This document shows, one piece after another, positions 55,183 to 64,000 of a stretch of 64,000 nt of DNA (position 1 is its first letter; every line of letters begins with the position of its first letter). Under the pieces are notes generated by a model. It saw nothing but the letters and a program-made list of their open reading frames with translations. It was not told the origin of the DNA and did no database searches. Position numbers and translations under genes: made by a program. The DNA comes from an uncultured Thiothrix sp. (lineage in GTDB: Bacteria > Pseudomonadota > Gammaproteobacteria > Thiotrichales > Thiotrichaceae), in NCBI RefSeq assembly GCF_937873765.1, contig NZ_CALMZC010000012.1, positions 1-64,000 of the forward strand. The letters run 5' to 3'.

Positions 55183-55217
55183 CTTAAAATCCTTCAGGCG
55201 CTAGGCTAACCTTACGG

Positions 55218-56222
55218 TTACCCTACTTTACTATCTTTGTGATCGAGACCAGCAGGCGGCCAATTATCCAGCTTAGTTCCCAGAGTCAAACCGTGTGAAG
55301 CCAAGACATCTTTAATTTCAGTTAAAGATTTTTTACCCAAGTTTGGTGTCTTTAAAAGTTCAGTTTCTGTACGTTGCACTAAATCACCGATATAGAATAA
55401 ATTCTCAGCTTTCAGGCAGTTAGCAGAACGAACTGTTAACTCGAGGTCATCCACTGGACGCAGCAGAACCGGATCAACTTCAGGTTGATTGTCGATGTGA
55501 CGGATTGGCTCTTCAATGTGTAGATCAAAGAAAACGGCTAATTGCTGCTGCAGAATTTGCGCAGCCATACTCAATGCATTTTCTGCATCGATTGAACCAT
55601 CAGTTTCAATCTCAACAATCAGCTTATCCATATCCGTGCGTTGCTCAACCCGCGCGCTATCTACATTGTAGGCAACACGTAAAATTGGGCTGTAACTGGC
55701 ATCTAACACCAAAGTACCTAAAGGTAACTCTGGGGAATCTGGGCCACGGCGGACGGAAGCGGGTTGATAACCACGACCACTGGTGATCGTTAAGTTCATT
55801 TCCAACTCGACATCGTCCTTAGTAATGTGAGCAATCACATAATTAGGATCAATGATTTCAACATCATGATCTAATTCAATGTCTGCCGCTGTTACCGGAC
55901 CTTTACCTTTTTTCTTCAGGGTTAAGGTTGCCTCATCACGTGAATTCAAACGTACCGCTAACTTTTTCAGATTGAGCAGGATTTCAACTACATCCTCCTG
56001 CACACCTTCAATCGTTGTGTACTCATGAACAACACCGGCAATTTGTACTTCCGTAATTGCACTGCCCGGGATCGAGGACAGCAGAATACGTCGCAGGGCA
56101 TTACCCAGCGTGTGTCCAAAACCGCGCTCCAGAGGCTCTAGAGTGATACGGGATGTGTTTAGCCCCAACTCCTGAACCTGGACATTACGTGGTTTCAGTA
56201 AATCAATCGTTTTTGAGGTCAT
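55218..56222 (-). CDS. rpoA: RNA polymerase alpha subunit
   Basis: 334 residues. N-terminal assembly domain with [19 protein letters not shown], linker, and C-terminal domain (about 250-325) with [19 protein letters not shown] and [15 protein letters not shown] that binds UP elements and activators. Essential; expressed with ribosomal genes. Confidence 0.98.
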   Translation of the reverse strand: MTSKTIDLLKPRNVQVQELGLNTSRITLEPLERGFGHTLGNALRRILLSSIPGSAITEVQIAGVVHEYTTIEGVQEDVVEILLNLKKLAVRLNSRDEATLTLKKKGKGPVTAADIELDHDVEIIDPNYVIAHITKDDVELEMNLTITSGRGYQPASVRRGPDSPELPLGTLVLDASYSPILRVAYNVDSARVEQRTDMDKLIVEIETDGSIDAENALSMAAQILQQQLAVFFDLHIEEPIRHIDNQPEVDPVLLRPVDDLELTVRSANCLKAENLFYIGDLVQRTETELLKTPNLGKKSLTEIKDVLASHGLTLGTKLDNWPPAGLDHKDSKVG

Positions 56223-56258
56223 GCTAGTCCCTGTAATCGTTGACGAGTCGGTTGAAAA

Positions 56259-56879
56259 TTACTTAGAGTACAATTCAACAATCAATGACTCATTAATTTC
56301 AGCAGGTAGATCAGCACGATCTGGAGCAGACTTGTAAGTCCCTTGTAACTCTTTCACGTTAACATCTACCCATGACGGGAAGCCTAATTGCTCAGCTACT
56401 TTAATGGAGTCTTGCACGCGAACTTGCTTTTTCGCTTTTTCACGTACAGAGATCAGATCGCCCGCTTTTACTTGGTAAGAAGCAATGTTGACGATTTTAC
56501 CATTAACTAGAATTGCTTTATGGCTAACGAGCTGACGAGACTCAGAGCGCGTTGCACCGAAACCCATACGATACACTACGTTATCCAAACGCCCTTCTAA
56601 TAAGCGCAACAGGTTTTCACCGGTAGAGCCTTTCTGTTGAGCTGCTTTTTTGAAGTAATTACTGAATTGACGCTCAAGCACACCATAAATACGACGTACT
56701 TTTTGCTTTTCACGTAACTGAACACCATAGTCTGAAAGACGACCACGGCCTTCACCATGTTGACCCGGTTTTTTATCCAGTTTACATTTTTTCTCAAGAG
56801 ACACACCGCGGCTCTTAAGATAAAGATCTGTACCTTCGCGTCTGCTCAGCTTACAGGTAGGTCCAATATATCTTGCCAT
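56259..56879 (-). CDS. rpsD: 30S ribosomal protein S4
   Basis: 206 residues: [19 protein letters not shown], then the S4 RNA-binding domain (about 97-160, [19 protein letters not shown]). Initiates 30S assembly and in E. coli represses the alpha operon by binding the rpsM leader. No zinc-type Cys4 N-terminus is present (one cysteine only). Confidence 0.98.
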   Translation of the reverse strand: MARYIGPTCKLSRREGTDLYLKSRGVSLEKKCKLDKKPGQHGEGRGRLSDYGVQLREKQKVRRIYGVLERQFSNYFKKAAQQKGSTGENLLRLLEGRLDNVVYRMGFGATRSESRQLVSHKAILVNGKIVNIASYQVKAGDLISVREKAKKQVRVQDSIKVAEQLGFPSWVDVNVKELQGTYKSAPDRADLPAEINESLIVELYSK

Positions 56880-56894
56880 TGTTAACTGCTCCCG

Positions 56895-57302
56895 TTACAC
56901 ACGACGCTTCTTAGGCGGACGGCAACCATTATGAGGAATGGGTGTAACATCCGTAATGTTGGTAATTTTGTAGCCTACATTATTTAAGGCACGTACTGCA
57001 GATTCACGACCAGGACCTGGACCTTTGACTTCAACATCTAAGTTTTTCAGGCCATATTCTTTAGCTGCGGTCCCTGCACGCTCAGCTGCAACTTGCGCCG
57101 CAAATGGAGTGCTTTTACGTGAGCCACGGAAACCTGAACCACCTGCAGTCGCCCATGCTAAGGCATTACCTTGACGGTCAGTAATGGTAACAATGGTATT
57201 GTTAAAAGACGCAAAGATGTGTGCAACACCATCAGTAACCGTCTTTTTAACTTTTTTAGCGCGCGCATTGGCAACGCTCTTTTTGGTTGGCTGTTTTGCC
57301 AT
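56895..57302 (-). CDS. rpsK: 30S ribosomal protein S11
   Basis: 135 residues, with the conserved [25 protein letters not shown] region (here [18 protein letters not shown]) and the basic C-terminus [15 protein letters not shown]. Part of the platform of the small subunit near the mRNA exit. Normal alpha operon position between rpsM and rpsD. Confidence 0.98.
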   Translation of the reverse strand: MAKQPTKKSVANARAKKVKKTVTDGVAHIFASFNNTIVTITDRQGNALAWATAGGSGFRGSRKSTPFAAQVAAERAGTAAKEYGLKNLDVEVKGPGPGRESAVRALNNVGYKITNITDVTPIPHNGCRPPKKRRV

Positions 57303-57325
57303 AACTTAACTATCCTGTAACCTGA

Positions 57326-57682
57326 TCACTTACGGATTGGACGGCGCGGCCCTTTACGGGTGCGAGCATTAGTTTTGCTACGTTGTCCACGTACGGGAAG
57401 ACCACGTCTATGACGGACGCCACGATAGCAGCCCATATCCATTAAGCGTTTAATGCTCATGGAAACTTCACGACGCAGATCGCCTTCGACCAGGAACTTA
57501 GCGACTTCAGCGCGAACTCGTTCTAATTGTTCTTCGTTCAAGTCACGAATCTTAGTTTGCGGTTCGATACCAGCCGCTTTACAAATGTCTTGAGCGCGCG
57601 GACGCCCAATTCCGTAAATAGCTGTCAAACCAATGACAGTATGCTTATTTACAGGAAGATTAATACCCGCAATACGAGCCAT
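57326..57682 (-). CDS. rpsM: 30S ribosomal protein S13
   Basis: 118 residues: [20 protein letters not shown] opening and [20 protein letters not shown] end. Contacts the 50S subunit and P-site tRNA. First gene of the alpha operon; a 130-base gap with two hairpins precedes it. Confidence 0.98.
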   Translation of the reverse strand: MARIAGINLPVNKHTVIGLTAIYGIGRPRAQDICKAAGIEPQTKIRDLNEEQLERVRAEVAKFLVEGDLRREVSMSIKRLMDMGCYRGVRHRRGLPVRGQRSKTNARTRKGPRRPIRK

Positions 57683-57815
57683 TAAAGATATTCTCCAGAT
57701 TCTCGGAAAAGCCGGCGATTATGCCGAAACTTTTACTATTTATCAACAAATAACCCCTGCCGAGGCAGAGGTCATTTACGGTCCTTACCCTAACAAGAGT
57801 AAGAACAATCTGTTT
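57683..57815 (-). promoter_or_regulatory. Probable alpha-operon leader with two hairpins
   Basis: Gap between rpmJ and rpsM. On the minus strand, hairpin CTTACTCT-TGTT-AGGGTAAG (57784-57803) is followed by CCTCTGC-CTCG-GCAGGGG (57754-57771). In E. coli this gap forms the pseudoknot bound by S4. A similar autoregulatory element is inferred; the pseudoknot itself was not demonstrated. Confidence 0.4.
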
Positions 57816-57932
57816 TTAACCCTGACGTTGTTTATGACGCGGATCAGACGAGCAGATTACACGTACTACCCCACTGCGACGAATAATACGGCAGTTACGG
57901 CATAATTTTTTTACAGAAGCTCTAACCTTCAT
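57816..57932 (-). CDS. rpmJ: 50S ribosomal protein L36
   Basis: 38 residues: [20 protein letters not shown] then [18 protein letters not shown]. The zinc ligands C11, C14, C27 and H33 are all present, so this is the zinc-binding (C+) form. Lies between secY and rpsM as in E. coli. Found by translating the gap. Confidence 0.97.
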   Translation of the reverse strand: MKVRASVKKLCRNCRIIRRSGVVRVICSSDPRHKQRQG

Positions 57933-57954
57933 GACAACCTCTTCACTAAATCAA

Positions 57955-59292
57955 TTAACGCACTGTGCTAGGACGAGTTTGCGTTTTGAAATTGGCTTTC
58001 TTCATCAGGCCTTCGTACTGATGTGACATCATGTGTGCTTGCAATTGAGATAAGAAATCCATAACGACAACCACGATTATTAACAATGATGTACCACCCC
58101 AACCTAAGATTAAAAACTCGGGCAATAAGCACACTAAAGTAATATAGATTGCACCAACGCCAGTTAGACGAGTCATAACACCATCAATATATTTGGCAGT
58201 TTGCTCACCTGGACGAATACCAGGAATAAAAGCACCTGCTTTCTTTAAATTGTCTGCAGTTTCCCGTGAGTTGAAGACTAAGGCTGTATAGAAGAAGGAG
58301 AAAAACACAATAGCCATTGCATAAAACAACACATAGAGTGGCTGCCCAGGCTGTAGCATATTGACGAAATTTTGGATGATACCTGTACCATCAGAACCGC
58401 TAAACCAATGCCCTAAAGTAGCAGGAAACAAGATAATACTAGAAGCAAAAATAGGTGGGATTACGCCTGCCATATTGAGCTTCAAAGGCAAATGACTAGA
58501 CTGACCCGCATACATTTTCCGTCCTTGCTGACGATTAGCATAGTTAACCGTAATCCGCCGCTGCCCACGCTCAACAAAGATAACGAAGGCAGTCACAATG
58601 ATGACTAACACCATCAACAAGATAACAAAGAAAGGAGATAATTCACCAGTATTTACTAGCTCCAAGGTACCTGCAACAGCTGCTGGTAACCCAGCCACAA
58701 TGCCAGCAAAGATAATCAATGAAATACCATTACCAATACCGCGTTCAGTAATTTGCTCGCCTAACCACATTAGGAATAAAGTTCCAGTGACTAAAGTAAC
58801 TACTGTTGTCAGAATAAAGCCGTAACCCGGGTTGATAGCTATGGTTTGACCACCACCAATATCTTGACCACCTAGGGCGATAGCGACACCTAAACTTTGA
58901 AACAAGGCCAAAGCCACCGTCCCATAGCGCGTATATTGCGTTATCTTGCGTCTACCGGTTTCACCTTCCTTCTTGAGTTGTTCAAGGGAGGGAATAACTG
59001 TCGTCATTAACTGAATAATGATAGATGCTGAGATATAAGGCATTACGCCTAAGGCGAATACACTTAGACGCTCTAAAGCACCACCGGAGAACATATTGAA
59101 GACGCCAAGGATGGTACCACTGTTTTGCTCAAAAAATTGAGACATCGCCAGTGGATTCACACCTGGAACAGGAATGAAAGTACCAATCCGATAAACAATC
59201 AAGGCCAGCAGCACAAAAACGAGCCGCTGACGCACTTCAGCTATGTTGCCAAATCCTGCAAAGGATCCGGTTGAAGCAGGTGACTTTGCCAT
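57955..59292 (-). CDS. secY: Preprotein translocase subunit SecY
   Basis: 445 residues with ten membrane segments. [32 protein letters not shown] and [12 protein letters not shown] are the conserved loops. Forms the protein-conducting channel with SecE and SecG. Last large gene of the spc operon, followed by rpmJ. Confidence 0.98.
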   Translation of the reverse strand: MAKSPASTGSFAGFGNIAEVRQRLVFVLLALIVYRIGTFIPVPGVNPLAMSQFFEQNSGTILGVFNMFSGGALERLSVFALGVMPYISASIIIQLMTTVIPSLEQLKKEGETGRRKITQYTRYGTVALALFQSLGVAIALGGQDIGGGQTIAINPGYGFILTTVVTLVTGTLFLMWLGEQITERGIGNGISLIIFAGIVAGLPAAVAGTLELVNTGELSPFFVILLMVLVIIVTAFVIFVERGQRRITVNYANRQQGRKMYAGQSSHLPLKLNMAGVIPPIFASSIILFPATLGHWFSGSDGTGIIQNFVNMLQPGQPLYVLFYAMAIVFFSFFYTALVFNSRETADNLKKAGAFIPGIRPGEQTAKYIDGVMTRLTGVGAIYITLVCLLPEFLILGWGGTSLLIIVVVVMDFLSQLQAHMMSHQYEGLMKKANFKTQTRPSTVR

Positions 59293-59301
59293 TTTTAGTA
59301 A

Positions 59302-59736
59302 TTATTCCTCGATTTTGCCGCCCACGGCTTCAATCGCTGATTTAGCACCTTTAGTAGCGCCTACACCTTGCAGGGTGAAAGCTTTTTCGACTTTACCAGA
59401 TAAAATAACTTTAGCTTGTAAAGTACGTGCTGGGATAACATTAGCTGCTTTTAAAGAAGCCAAGCTAATCACATCACCTTCAACTTTTGCTAATTCGTCT
59501 AAACGAATCTCAGCGGTACGCGCACCAATCCGGGAGATAAAGCCCATTTTTGGTAGACGACGTTGCAAAGGCATTTGACCGCCCTCGAAACCGACTTTAT
59601 GGAAACCGCCAGCACGTGATTTTTGCCCTTTATGACCGCGGCCTGCCGTTTTACCCAAGCCTGAACCAATACCACGACCTACACGTGTACGCGCAGGACG
59701 GCTACCAGCGGCTGGTTGTAAGGTATTTAGTTTCAT
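59302..59736 (-). CDS. rplO: 50S ribosomal protein L15
   Basis: 144 residues from [12 protein letters not shown] at 59736, with GAGGA eight bases upstream; a longer frame would run into rpm[21 protein letters not shown] is the classical Gly-rich segment. Starts one base after the rpmD stop region, coupled. Confidence 0.96.
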   Translation of the reverse strand: MKLNTLQPAAGSRPARTRVGRGIGSGLGKTAGRGHKGQKSRAGGFHKVGFEGGQMPLQRRLPKMGFISRIGARTAEIRLDELAKVEGDVISLASLKAANVIPARTLQAKVILSGKVEKAFTLQGVGATKGAKSAIEAVGGKIEE

Positions 59737-59737
59737 C

Positions 59738-59926
59738 TTAAGCTTCCTCAACCTTAAGCAGGTAAGAAATTTTATTGATCATGCCACGATTTTCTGGTGT
59801 ATCAATAACTTCTACCATGCGATTCATACGACGAATGCCTAAGCCGCTTGCGCATTGCTGATGGCTTTTCAGACGACCACTAATGCTACGCACTAGGGTC
59901 AATTTAATTTTTTTAACTTCTGACAT
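59738..59926 (-). CDS. rpmD: 50S ribosomal protein L30
   Basis: 62 residues: [20 protein letters not shown] and [20 protein letters not shown] are typical L30. Binds 23S rRNA. Standard position between rpsE and rplO, three bases after rpsE. Confidence 0.97.
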   Translation of the reverse strand: MSEVKKIKLTLVRSISGRLKSHQQCASGLGIRRMNRMVEVIDTPENRGMINKISYLLKVEEA

Positions 59927-59929
59927 GGC

Positions 59930-60439
59930 TTATCCTTTGATCTCTTCAACGGTTTTGCCACGCTTAGCTGCAATCATTTCTGGAGCATGCATAGAAGCTA
60001 AACCGCCAATCGTAGCGCGGATGACGTTGCCTGCGTTCCGTGTACCAATACACTTAGATAGAACGTTTTTCACTCCAGCCACCTCAAGCACGGCACGCAT
60101 TGCACCACCGGCGATAACACCCGTACCTTCAGAAGCAGGTTGCATAAACACAGTCGCAGCGCCAGAGGAATACTTGATTGGATACTGTAAAGTACCATCC
60201 ACTAAAGCGACATTAACCATACTTTTACGAGCCTGTTCCATCGCTTTTTGGATCGCAGCTGGCACTTCACGTGCTTTGCCATAACCAAAACCAACGCGGC
60301 CATTGCCATCACCTACTACTGTTAAAGCAGTAAAACTGAAGATACGGCCACCCTTAACTACTTTAGAAACGCGGTTAACATGAACCAACTTTTCCTGCAG
60401 GCCGTCTGTTGACGCTGTTGTATTTTCTACCTTTGCCAT
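59930..60439 (-). CDS. rpsE: 30S ribosomal protein S5
   Basis: 169 residues, double-stranded RNA-binding N-domain ([19 protein letters not shown]) and C-domain with [18 protein letters not shown]. Involved in decoding accuracy and mRNA helicase activity. Spectinomycin-pocket loop KVVKGGR has its usual sequence. Confidence 0.98.
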   Translation of the reverse strand: MAKVENTTASTDGLQEKLVHVNRVSKVVKGGRIFSFTALTVVGDGNGRVGFGYGKAREVPAAIQKAMEQARKSMVNVALVDGTLQYPIKYSSGAATVFMQPASEGTGVIAGGAMRAVLEVAGVKNVLSKCIGTRNAGNVIRATIGGLASMHAPEMIAAKRGKTVEEIKG

Positions 60440-60451
60440 AAGACTTAACCC

Positions 60452-60805
60452 TTAGAATTTCAAGCCAGCTTCACGAGCAGCATCTGCTAAAGCTTTGATA
60501 CGGCCATGATATTTAAAACCGGAACGGTCAAAGGCTACTGCCTCAACACCTTGGGCTCTAGCACGCTCAGCGACTAATTTGCCAACGGCTGCTGCTGCAT
60601 CCACATTACCGGTATAATCTAATGAACCACGCAAATCTTTTTCTACTGTAGAAGCACTAGCAATTACTTTATCCCCTTCGGGCGTAATAATTTGTGCATA
60701 GATATGACGTGGCGTGCGATGTACGCACAAACGTGTAGCACGTAACTCACGCATTTTACTACGTGCTGTTTTGCTACGACGAATACGACTTAATTTCTTT
60801 TCCAT
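60452..60805 (-). CDS. rplR: 50S ribosomal protein L18
   Basis: 117 residues: [20 protein letters not shown] and [20 protein letters not shown]. Binds 5S rRNA with L5. Family length, usual place between rplF and rpsE. Confidence 0.97.
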   Translation of the reverse strand: MEKKLSRIRRSKTARSKMRELRATRLCVHRTPRHIYAQIITPEGDKVIASASTVEKDLRGSLDYTGNVDAAAAVGKLVAERARAQGVEAVAFDRSGFKYHGRIKALADAAREAGLKF

Positions 60806-60816
60806 GCTAGGCTACC

Positions 60817-61344
60817 TTACTTCTTCTTGGCTTCTTTACGGATGATCTTTTCATCAACGTATTTCACACCTTTACCTTTGTAAGGTTCTGGTGGACGATA
60901 GGCACGCACTTCGGCAGCGACTTGACCTACTTTCTGTTTGTCAACGCCACGGATAATAATGTCAGTCTGGCTTGGAGTTTCTACCGTAATGCCAGCGGGT
61001 ACTTCATACACGACTGGATGAGAGAAACCTAAAGACAGATTTAACTTACTACCTTGAGCTTGTGCACGATAACCAACACCAACCAGTTGTAGTTTCTTTT
61101 CGAAACCTTCACTGACACCTTTAACCATACTAGTGGTTAAAGCAGAAGTTGTACCAGCTAAAGCCCATGCACTTTCAGCACGTGGGCGGAAACTCAATAC
61201 ATTGTTTTCTTGGGTAACTTCTACATCTGTATGGACATTTAGTTCTAAAGAACCTTTAGAACCTTTGACATTCAGACGCTGCCCGTCAATTTTGACCTCA
61301 ACACCATTCGGTACTGTCAGGCCTCTTTTCGCGATACGTGACAT
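60817..61344 (-). CDS. rplF: 50S ribosomal protein L6
   Basis: 175 residues, two L6 repeats. [20 protein letters not shown] at the start and [16 protein letters not shown] near the end, the conserved rRNA-binding region close to the sarcin-ricin loop. Confidence 0.97.
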   Translation of the reverse strand: MSRIAKRGLTVPNGVEVKIDGQRLNVKGSKGSLELNVHTDVEVTQENNVLSFRPRAESAWALAGTTSALTTSMVKGVSEGFEKKLQLVGVGYRAQAQGSKLNLSLGFSHPVVYEVPAGITVETPSQTDIIIRGVDKQKVGQVAAEVRAYRPPEPYKGKGVKYVDEKIIRKEAKKK

Positions 61345-61359
61345 GAGAATCTGCCTACC

Positions 61360-61755
61360 TTACTCAACCACACAGATGACTTCGCCACCTTGACCAATAG
61401 CACGTGCTGCACGATCACTCATGACACCTGCAGAGGTGGAAACGATAGCCACACCATAACCACCCATGACTTTAGGCAGTTCATCTTTGCCGCGAAATAC
61501 ACGCAGACCAGGACGGCTAGTGCGAGCAATTCGGCTAATAACAGGCTTGCCTTGGAAGTATTTTAACTTCACGGTAGTGACAGGCTTACCGCCATTCTCA
61601 TCTACATCATAACCAAGGATATAACCTTCGTTCAGTAATACTTCCAAAATCGCTTTCTTTTGCTTAGAAGCTGGGAAAGAGACTGTGGCTTTGCTAGCTG
61701 CTTGACCGTTACGAATGCGCGTCAGCATATCGGCAATAGGATCACTCATACTCAT
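61360..61755 (-). CDS. rpsH: 30S ribosomal protein S8
   Basis: 131 residues: [20 protein letters not shown] and [16 protein letters not shown] C-terminal motif. Binds helix 21 of 16S rRNA and in E. coli represses the spc operon by binding the rplE region. The first of two close ATGs matches the E. coli start. Confidence 0.97.
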   Translation of the reverse strand: MSMSDPIADMLTRIRNGQAASKATVSFPASKQKKAILEVLLNEGYILGYDVDENGGKPVTTVKLKYFQGKPVISRIARTSRPGLRVFRGKDELPKVMGGYGVAIVSTSAGVMSDRAARAIGQGGEVICVVE

Positions 61756-61770
61756 GATATTTTTCTCCTC

Positions 61771-62076
61771 TTACCAACTAGCTTTAGTTAAACCGGGAAC
61801 ATCACCACGCATGGCAGCTTCACGTAATTTGTTACGGCATAGGCCAAACTTACGATAAACACCATGTGGGCGACCTGTCACATTGCAACGACGTTGCTTA
61901 CGCACTGTACTGCTGTCACGGGGTAACTTTTGCAGAGCAGTACTCGCTGCCAATACCTCTTCAAGAGAACTAGCTGGGCTTGCAATGACTTTTTTCAGTT
62001 GAGCACGCTTGTCAACAAACTTAGCGGCTATTTCGGCACGCTTAACTTCACGTGCAATCATGGATTTCTTTGCCAT
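61771..62076 (-). CDS. rpsN: 30S ribosomal protein S14
   Basis: 101 residues, the long zinc-free (C-) form: [20 protein letters not shown] and [20 protein letters not shown], lacking the CxxC zinc pairs. Part of the 30S head. Confidence 0.97.
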   Translation of the reverse strand: MAKKSMIAREVKRAEIAAKFVDKRAQLKKVIASPASSLEEVLAASTALQKLPRDSSTVRKQRRCNVTGRPHGVYRKFGLCRNKLREAAMRGDVPGLTKASW

Positions 62077-62091
62077 GTAACTCGTATCCTC

Positions 62092-62631
62092 TTACTGTCT
62101 GAAAGGGAATTTGAAGGCTTCAAGTAGAGCCCGTCCCTCTTCGTCAGTCTTAGCAGTAGTGGTAATGGTAATATTCATACCGCGTAGAGCGTCGATTTTA
62201 TCGTAATCAATCTCAGGGAAAATGATTTGCTCTTTAACGCCCATGTTGTAGTTACCACGGCCATCAAAACCTTTTGGGTTAAGACCACGGAAGTCACGGA
62301 TACGAGGAATAGATACGTTGATTAAACGATCTAAAAACTCATACATGCGCTCACGACGCAAGGTTACCTTACAACCAATTGGCCAGTTGTCGCGAATTTT
62401 AAAACCTGCAATCGATTTGCGGCTTAGCGTGACAACGGGTTTTTGACCAGCGATTTTTGTCATATCATTGACTGCATGCTCAATGACTTTTTTATCCCCG
62501 ACCGCCTCACCTAAACCCATATTTAGAGTGATTTTAGTGATACGAGGGATCTCCATTACATTTTGTGTACCGAGCTTTTCTGTCAGTTCTTTAATGACAG
62601 TTTCACGGTAATATTGCTGTAACCTTGCCAT
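62092..62631 (-). CDS. rplE: 50S ribosomal protein L5
   Basis: 179 residues: [20 protein letters not shown] and [20 protein letters not shown] are family hallmarks. Binds 5S rRNA and contacts P-site tRNA. In the usual rplX-rplE-rpsN order. Confidence 0.98.
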   Translation of the reverse strand: MARLQQYYRETVIKELTEKLGTQNVMEIPRITKITLNMGLGEAVGDKKVIEHAVNDMTKIAGQKPVVTLSRKSIAGFKIRDNWPIGCKVTLRRERMYEFLDRLINVSIPRIRDFRGLNPKGFDGRGNYNMGVKEQIIFPEIDYDKIDALRGMNITITTTAKTDEEGRALLEAFKFPFRQ

Positions 62632-62646
62632 GAAATATTTTACCTA

Positions 62647-62964
62647 TTAAGCGTCTACGCGCTCACCGTTGGATTTGAAGACACGGATTTTCTTGCCATC
62701 TTCCAGGAGCTTGAATCCAATCCGATCACCCTTGCCAGTGGCCGGGTTGACTAACATCACATTAGAAGCTTGGATGGGCATCTCTTTTTCGACCACACCA
62801 CCTTGCACACCTAATGTTGGATTTGGTTTTTGATGTTTCTTTACAACATTAACACCTTTGACCAAAACTTTACCGGTTGCCAGAACTTGCATCACAGAAC
62901 CACGGCGCCCTTTGTCTTTGCCTGTAATGACAACAACTTGGTCGTTTTTACGAATCTTTTGCAT
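62647..62964 (-). CDS. rplX: 50S ribosomal protein L24
   Basis: 105 residues from the ATG at 62964; a GTG one codon upstream is an alternative. KOW motif [20 protein letters not shown], then VKKHQKPNP. Assembly initiator of the large subunit. Confidence 0.96.
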   Translation of the reverse strand: MQKIRKNDQVVVITGKDKGRRGSVMQVLATGKVLVKGVNVVKKHQKPNPTLGVQGGVVEKEMPIQASNVMLVNPATGKGDRIGFKLLEDGKKIRVFKSNGERVDA

Positions 62965-62996
62965 CACTTCACCTACGCTATGTCAGCTCAGCCGTC

Positions 62997-63365
62997 TTAA
63001 AGCACTTCTGGTGCCAGCGAGATAATCTTCATAAAACGGTCACCACGCAATTCACGAGTAACCGGGCCAAAGATACGAGTTCCAATAGGCTCTAACTTGT
63101 TATTCAGTAATACGGCTGCATTACCATCAAAACGAATAACAGAGCCATCGTTACGACGTACACCCTTAGCAGTACGAACGATAACGGCGTTGTACACGTC
63201 ACCTTTCTTCACTTTGCCGCGTGGAATAGCATCTTTAATACTTACTTTGATTACATCGCCAATATTGGCATAGCGACGATGTGAACCACCTAAAACCTTG
63301 ATACACATTACGCGACGTGCACCACTGTTATCTGCGATTTGCAGCATTGATTGCATCTGGATCAT
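62997..63365 (-). CDS. rplN: 50S ribosomal protein L14
   Basis: 122 residues: [20 protein letters not shown] and [20 protein letters not shown]. First gene of the spc operon proper; interacts with 16S rRNA in bridge B8. Confidence 0.98.
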   Translation of the reverse strand: MIQMQSMLQIADNSGARRVMCIKVLGGSHRRYANIGDVIKVSIKDAIPRGKVKKGDVYNAVIVRTAKGVRRNDGSVIRFDGNAAVLLNNKLEPIGTRIFGPVTRELRGDRFMKIISLAPEVL

Positions 63366-63379
63366 GTCTATTCTCCGTC

Positions 63380-63649
63380 TTAGGCTTCGCCAGCTGCACG
63401 CTCGACGACCTTAACCAAAGTCCAGTGCTTGGTCTTTGACAGAGGGCGGCACTCTTTAAAACTCACAGTGTCGCCAACCTTGCACTCATTATTCTCATCA
63501 TGAACATGATACTTTTTAGAACGCTTAATAAACTTTCCATAAATAGGATGCTTTACTTGACGCTCCATCAATACCACGATGGATTTATCCATTTTGTCGC
63601 TGATGACGCGCCCCATCAAACTGCGTTCGACTTTAACTTCTTCGCTCAT
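63380..63649 (-). CDS. rpsQ: 30S ribosomal protein S17
   Basis: 89 residues from the third of three consecutive ATGs (63655, 63652, 63649); the third has the best spacing from AGGT, but all are possible. [20 protein letters not shown] is the S17 core. The first ATG overlaps the rpmC TGA. Last gene of the S10 operon. Confidence 0.95.
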   Translation of the reverse strand: MSEEVKVERSLMGRVISDKMDKSIVVLMERQVKHPIYGKFIKRSKKYHVHDENNECKVGDTVSFKECRPLSKTKHWTLVKVVERAAGEA

Positions 63650-63651
63650 CA

Positions 63652-63849
63652 TCATTTACCTGCAACTTTCTTTTCTGACAGAATCGTTTTAATACGTGCA
63701 ATTTCAAGACGCACACGTTTCATTTCTGAAGGACGTGACAACTGGCCAGCAGCCTGTTGCATACGCAATTTAAATTGCTCTTTCAGGTTTTCAGTCAGTT
63801 CAGACTTAAGCTCATCAACGGACTTTTGACGTAATTCTACTGCTTTCAT
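63652..63849 (-). CDS. rpmC: 50S ribosomal protein L29
   Basis: 65 residues from [20 protein letters not shown] at the ATG 63849; a GTG one codon earlier is possible. Typical helical L29 with [20 protein letters not shown]. The ATG overlaps the rplP stop (TGATG). Confidence 0.96.
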   Translation of the reverse strand: MKAVELRQKSVDELKSELTENLKEQFKLRMQQAAGQLSRPSEMKRVRLEIARIKTILSEKKVAGK

Positions 63850-64000
63850 CACATCACCTGACGGGAAACGAATGCTGTTTTAAACGGTAATTTGGCTGCT
63901 GCTAAGCGGAAAGCTTCACGCGCCATTTCTTCACTCACACCTTGCATCTCATATAAGACTAGGCCGGGTTGTACTAGGGCTACCCAGTATTCAACGTTAC
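63849..64000 (-). CDS. rplP: 50S ribosomal protein L16, C-terminal part only
   Basis: The last 49 or so codons, cut by the window end: [39 protein letters not shown] and [10 protein letters not shown]. These match the conserved C-terminus of L16. The gene continues beyond base 64000 and overlaps rpmC by one base at TGATG. Confidence 0.95.
   Translation of the reverse strand, partial: NVEYWVALVQPGLVLYEMQGVSEEMAREAFRLAAAKLPFKTAFVSRQVM

Noticed and set aside
57633..57905. 90-codon plus-strand frame across the rpsM-rpmJ gap
   Set aside because: It is the complement of rpmJ and rpsM coding sequence.
1..64000. CRISPR arrays, tRNA or rRNA genes, transposases
   Set aside because: No regularly spaced repeats, cloverleaf-like gaps, rRNA stretches or DDE-type reading frames were seen in any intergenic region.

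Overview
The window is chromosomal DNA of a gammaproteobacterium, and by inference a Thiothrix/Thiolinea-like member of the Thiotrichales. The complete S10-spc-alpha ribosomal block (54.8-64.0 kb), mnmG-rsmG-parA-parB, rpsT with a TTG start, coaE-zapD and xseB-ispA-dxs all have gammaproteobacterial content and order. The species is not proven from sequence alone.

Layout. 0-4.6 kb: 3' part of a large uncharacterised gene, a HipBA toxin-antitoxin pair, a decayed AraC-type regulator and a DUF3291 gene. 4.7-9.5 kb: an asparagine-synthase-like amidotransferase, a type 1 PHA-depolymerase-like esterase co-transcribed with a CopG-type repressor that has two palindromic operators, an M50 protease and a small secreted protein. 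9.6-12.1 kb: a possible signalling cassette of LuxI/FeeM-like acyl synthase, SAM methyltransferase, LuxR-like receptor and small HTH protein. 12.1-17.9 kb: a two-component system, a PhoD-like phosphatase and a DegP/HtrA protease. 17.9-24.8 kb: betaine aldehyde dehydrogenase divergent from a choline ABC transporter (choX-choW-choV), followed by a Tat-exported flavin oxidase and a DMT exporter. 24.8-34.5 kb: mixed metabolic and conserved genes, including a type 2 PHA depolymerase, an EEP-endonuclease I fusion, a GIY-YIG protein, glyoxalase I and a PqiA-like protein.

34.5-37.9 kb is the accessory island. It holds a Phd/VapC toxin-antitoxin pair and an AT-rich two-gene cassette: a SLATT-like membrane protein overlapping a reverse transcriptase. 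The cassette is preceded by a strong promoter whose predicted start falls on the first arm of an 11-bp inverted repeat enclosing a 155-nt multi-hairpin segment. This looks like a reverse-transcriptase defence system with a retron-like noncoding RNA. The cassette is bounded by inverted GTTAGCTC motifs next to attC-like palindromes, and beside it lies a 251-bp imperfect palindrome.

37.9-54.7 kb: secreted LprI-like and IalB-like proteins, an animal-type haem peroxidase with an apparent C-terminal frameshift, DoxX, then housekeeping genes for isoprenoid synthesis, division, CoA, chromosome partitioning and tRNA/rRNA modification, a Uma2 nuclease, a TIR-TM-DUF1566 protein and bioB. 54.7-64 kb: the ribosomal block, all on the minus strand, ending at a clear terminator after rplQ and running off the window inside rplP.

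No rRNA, tRNA, CRISPR array or recognisable transposase was seen.
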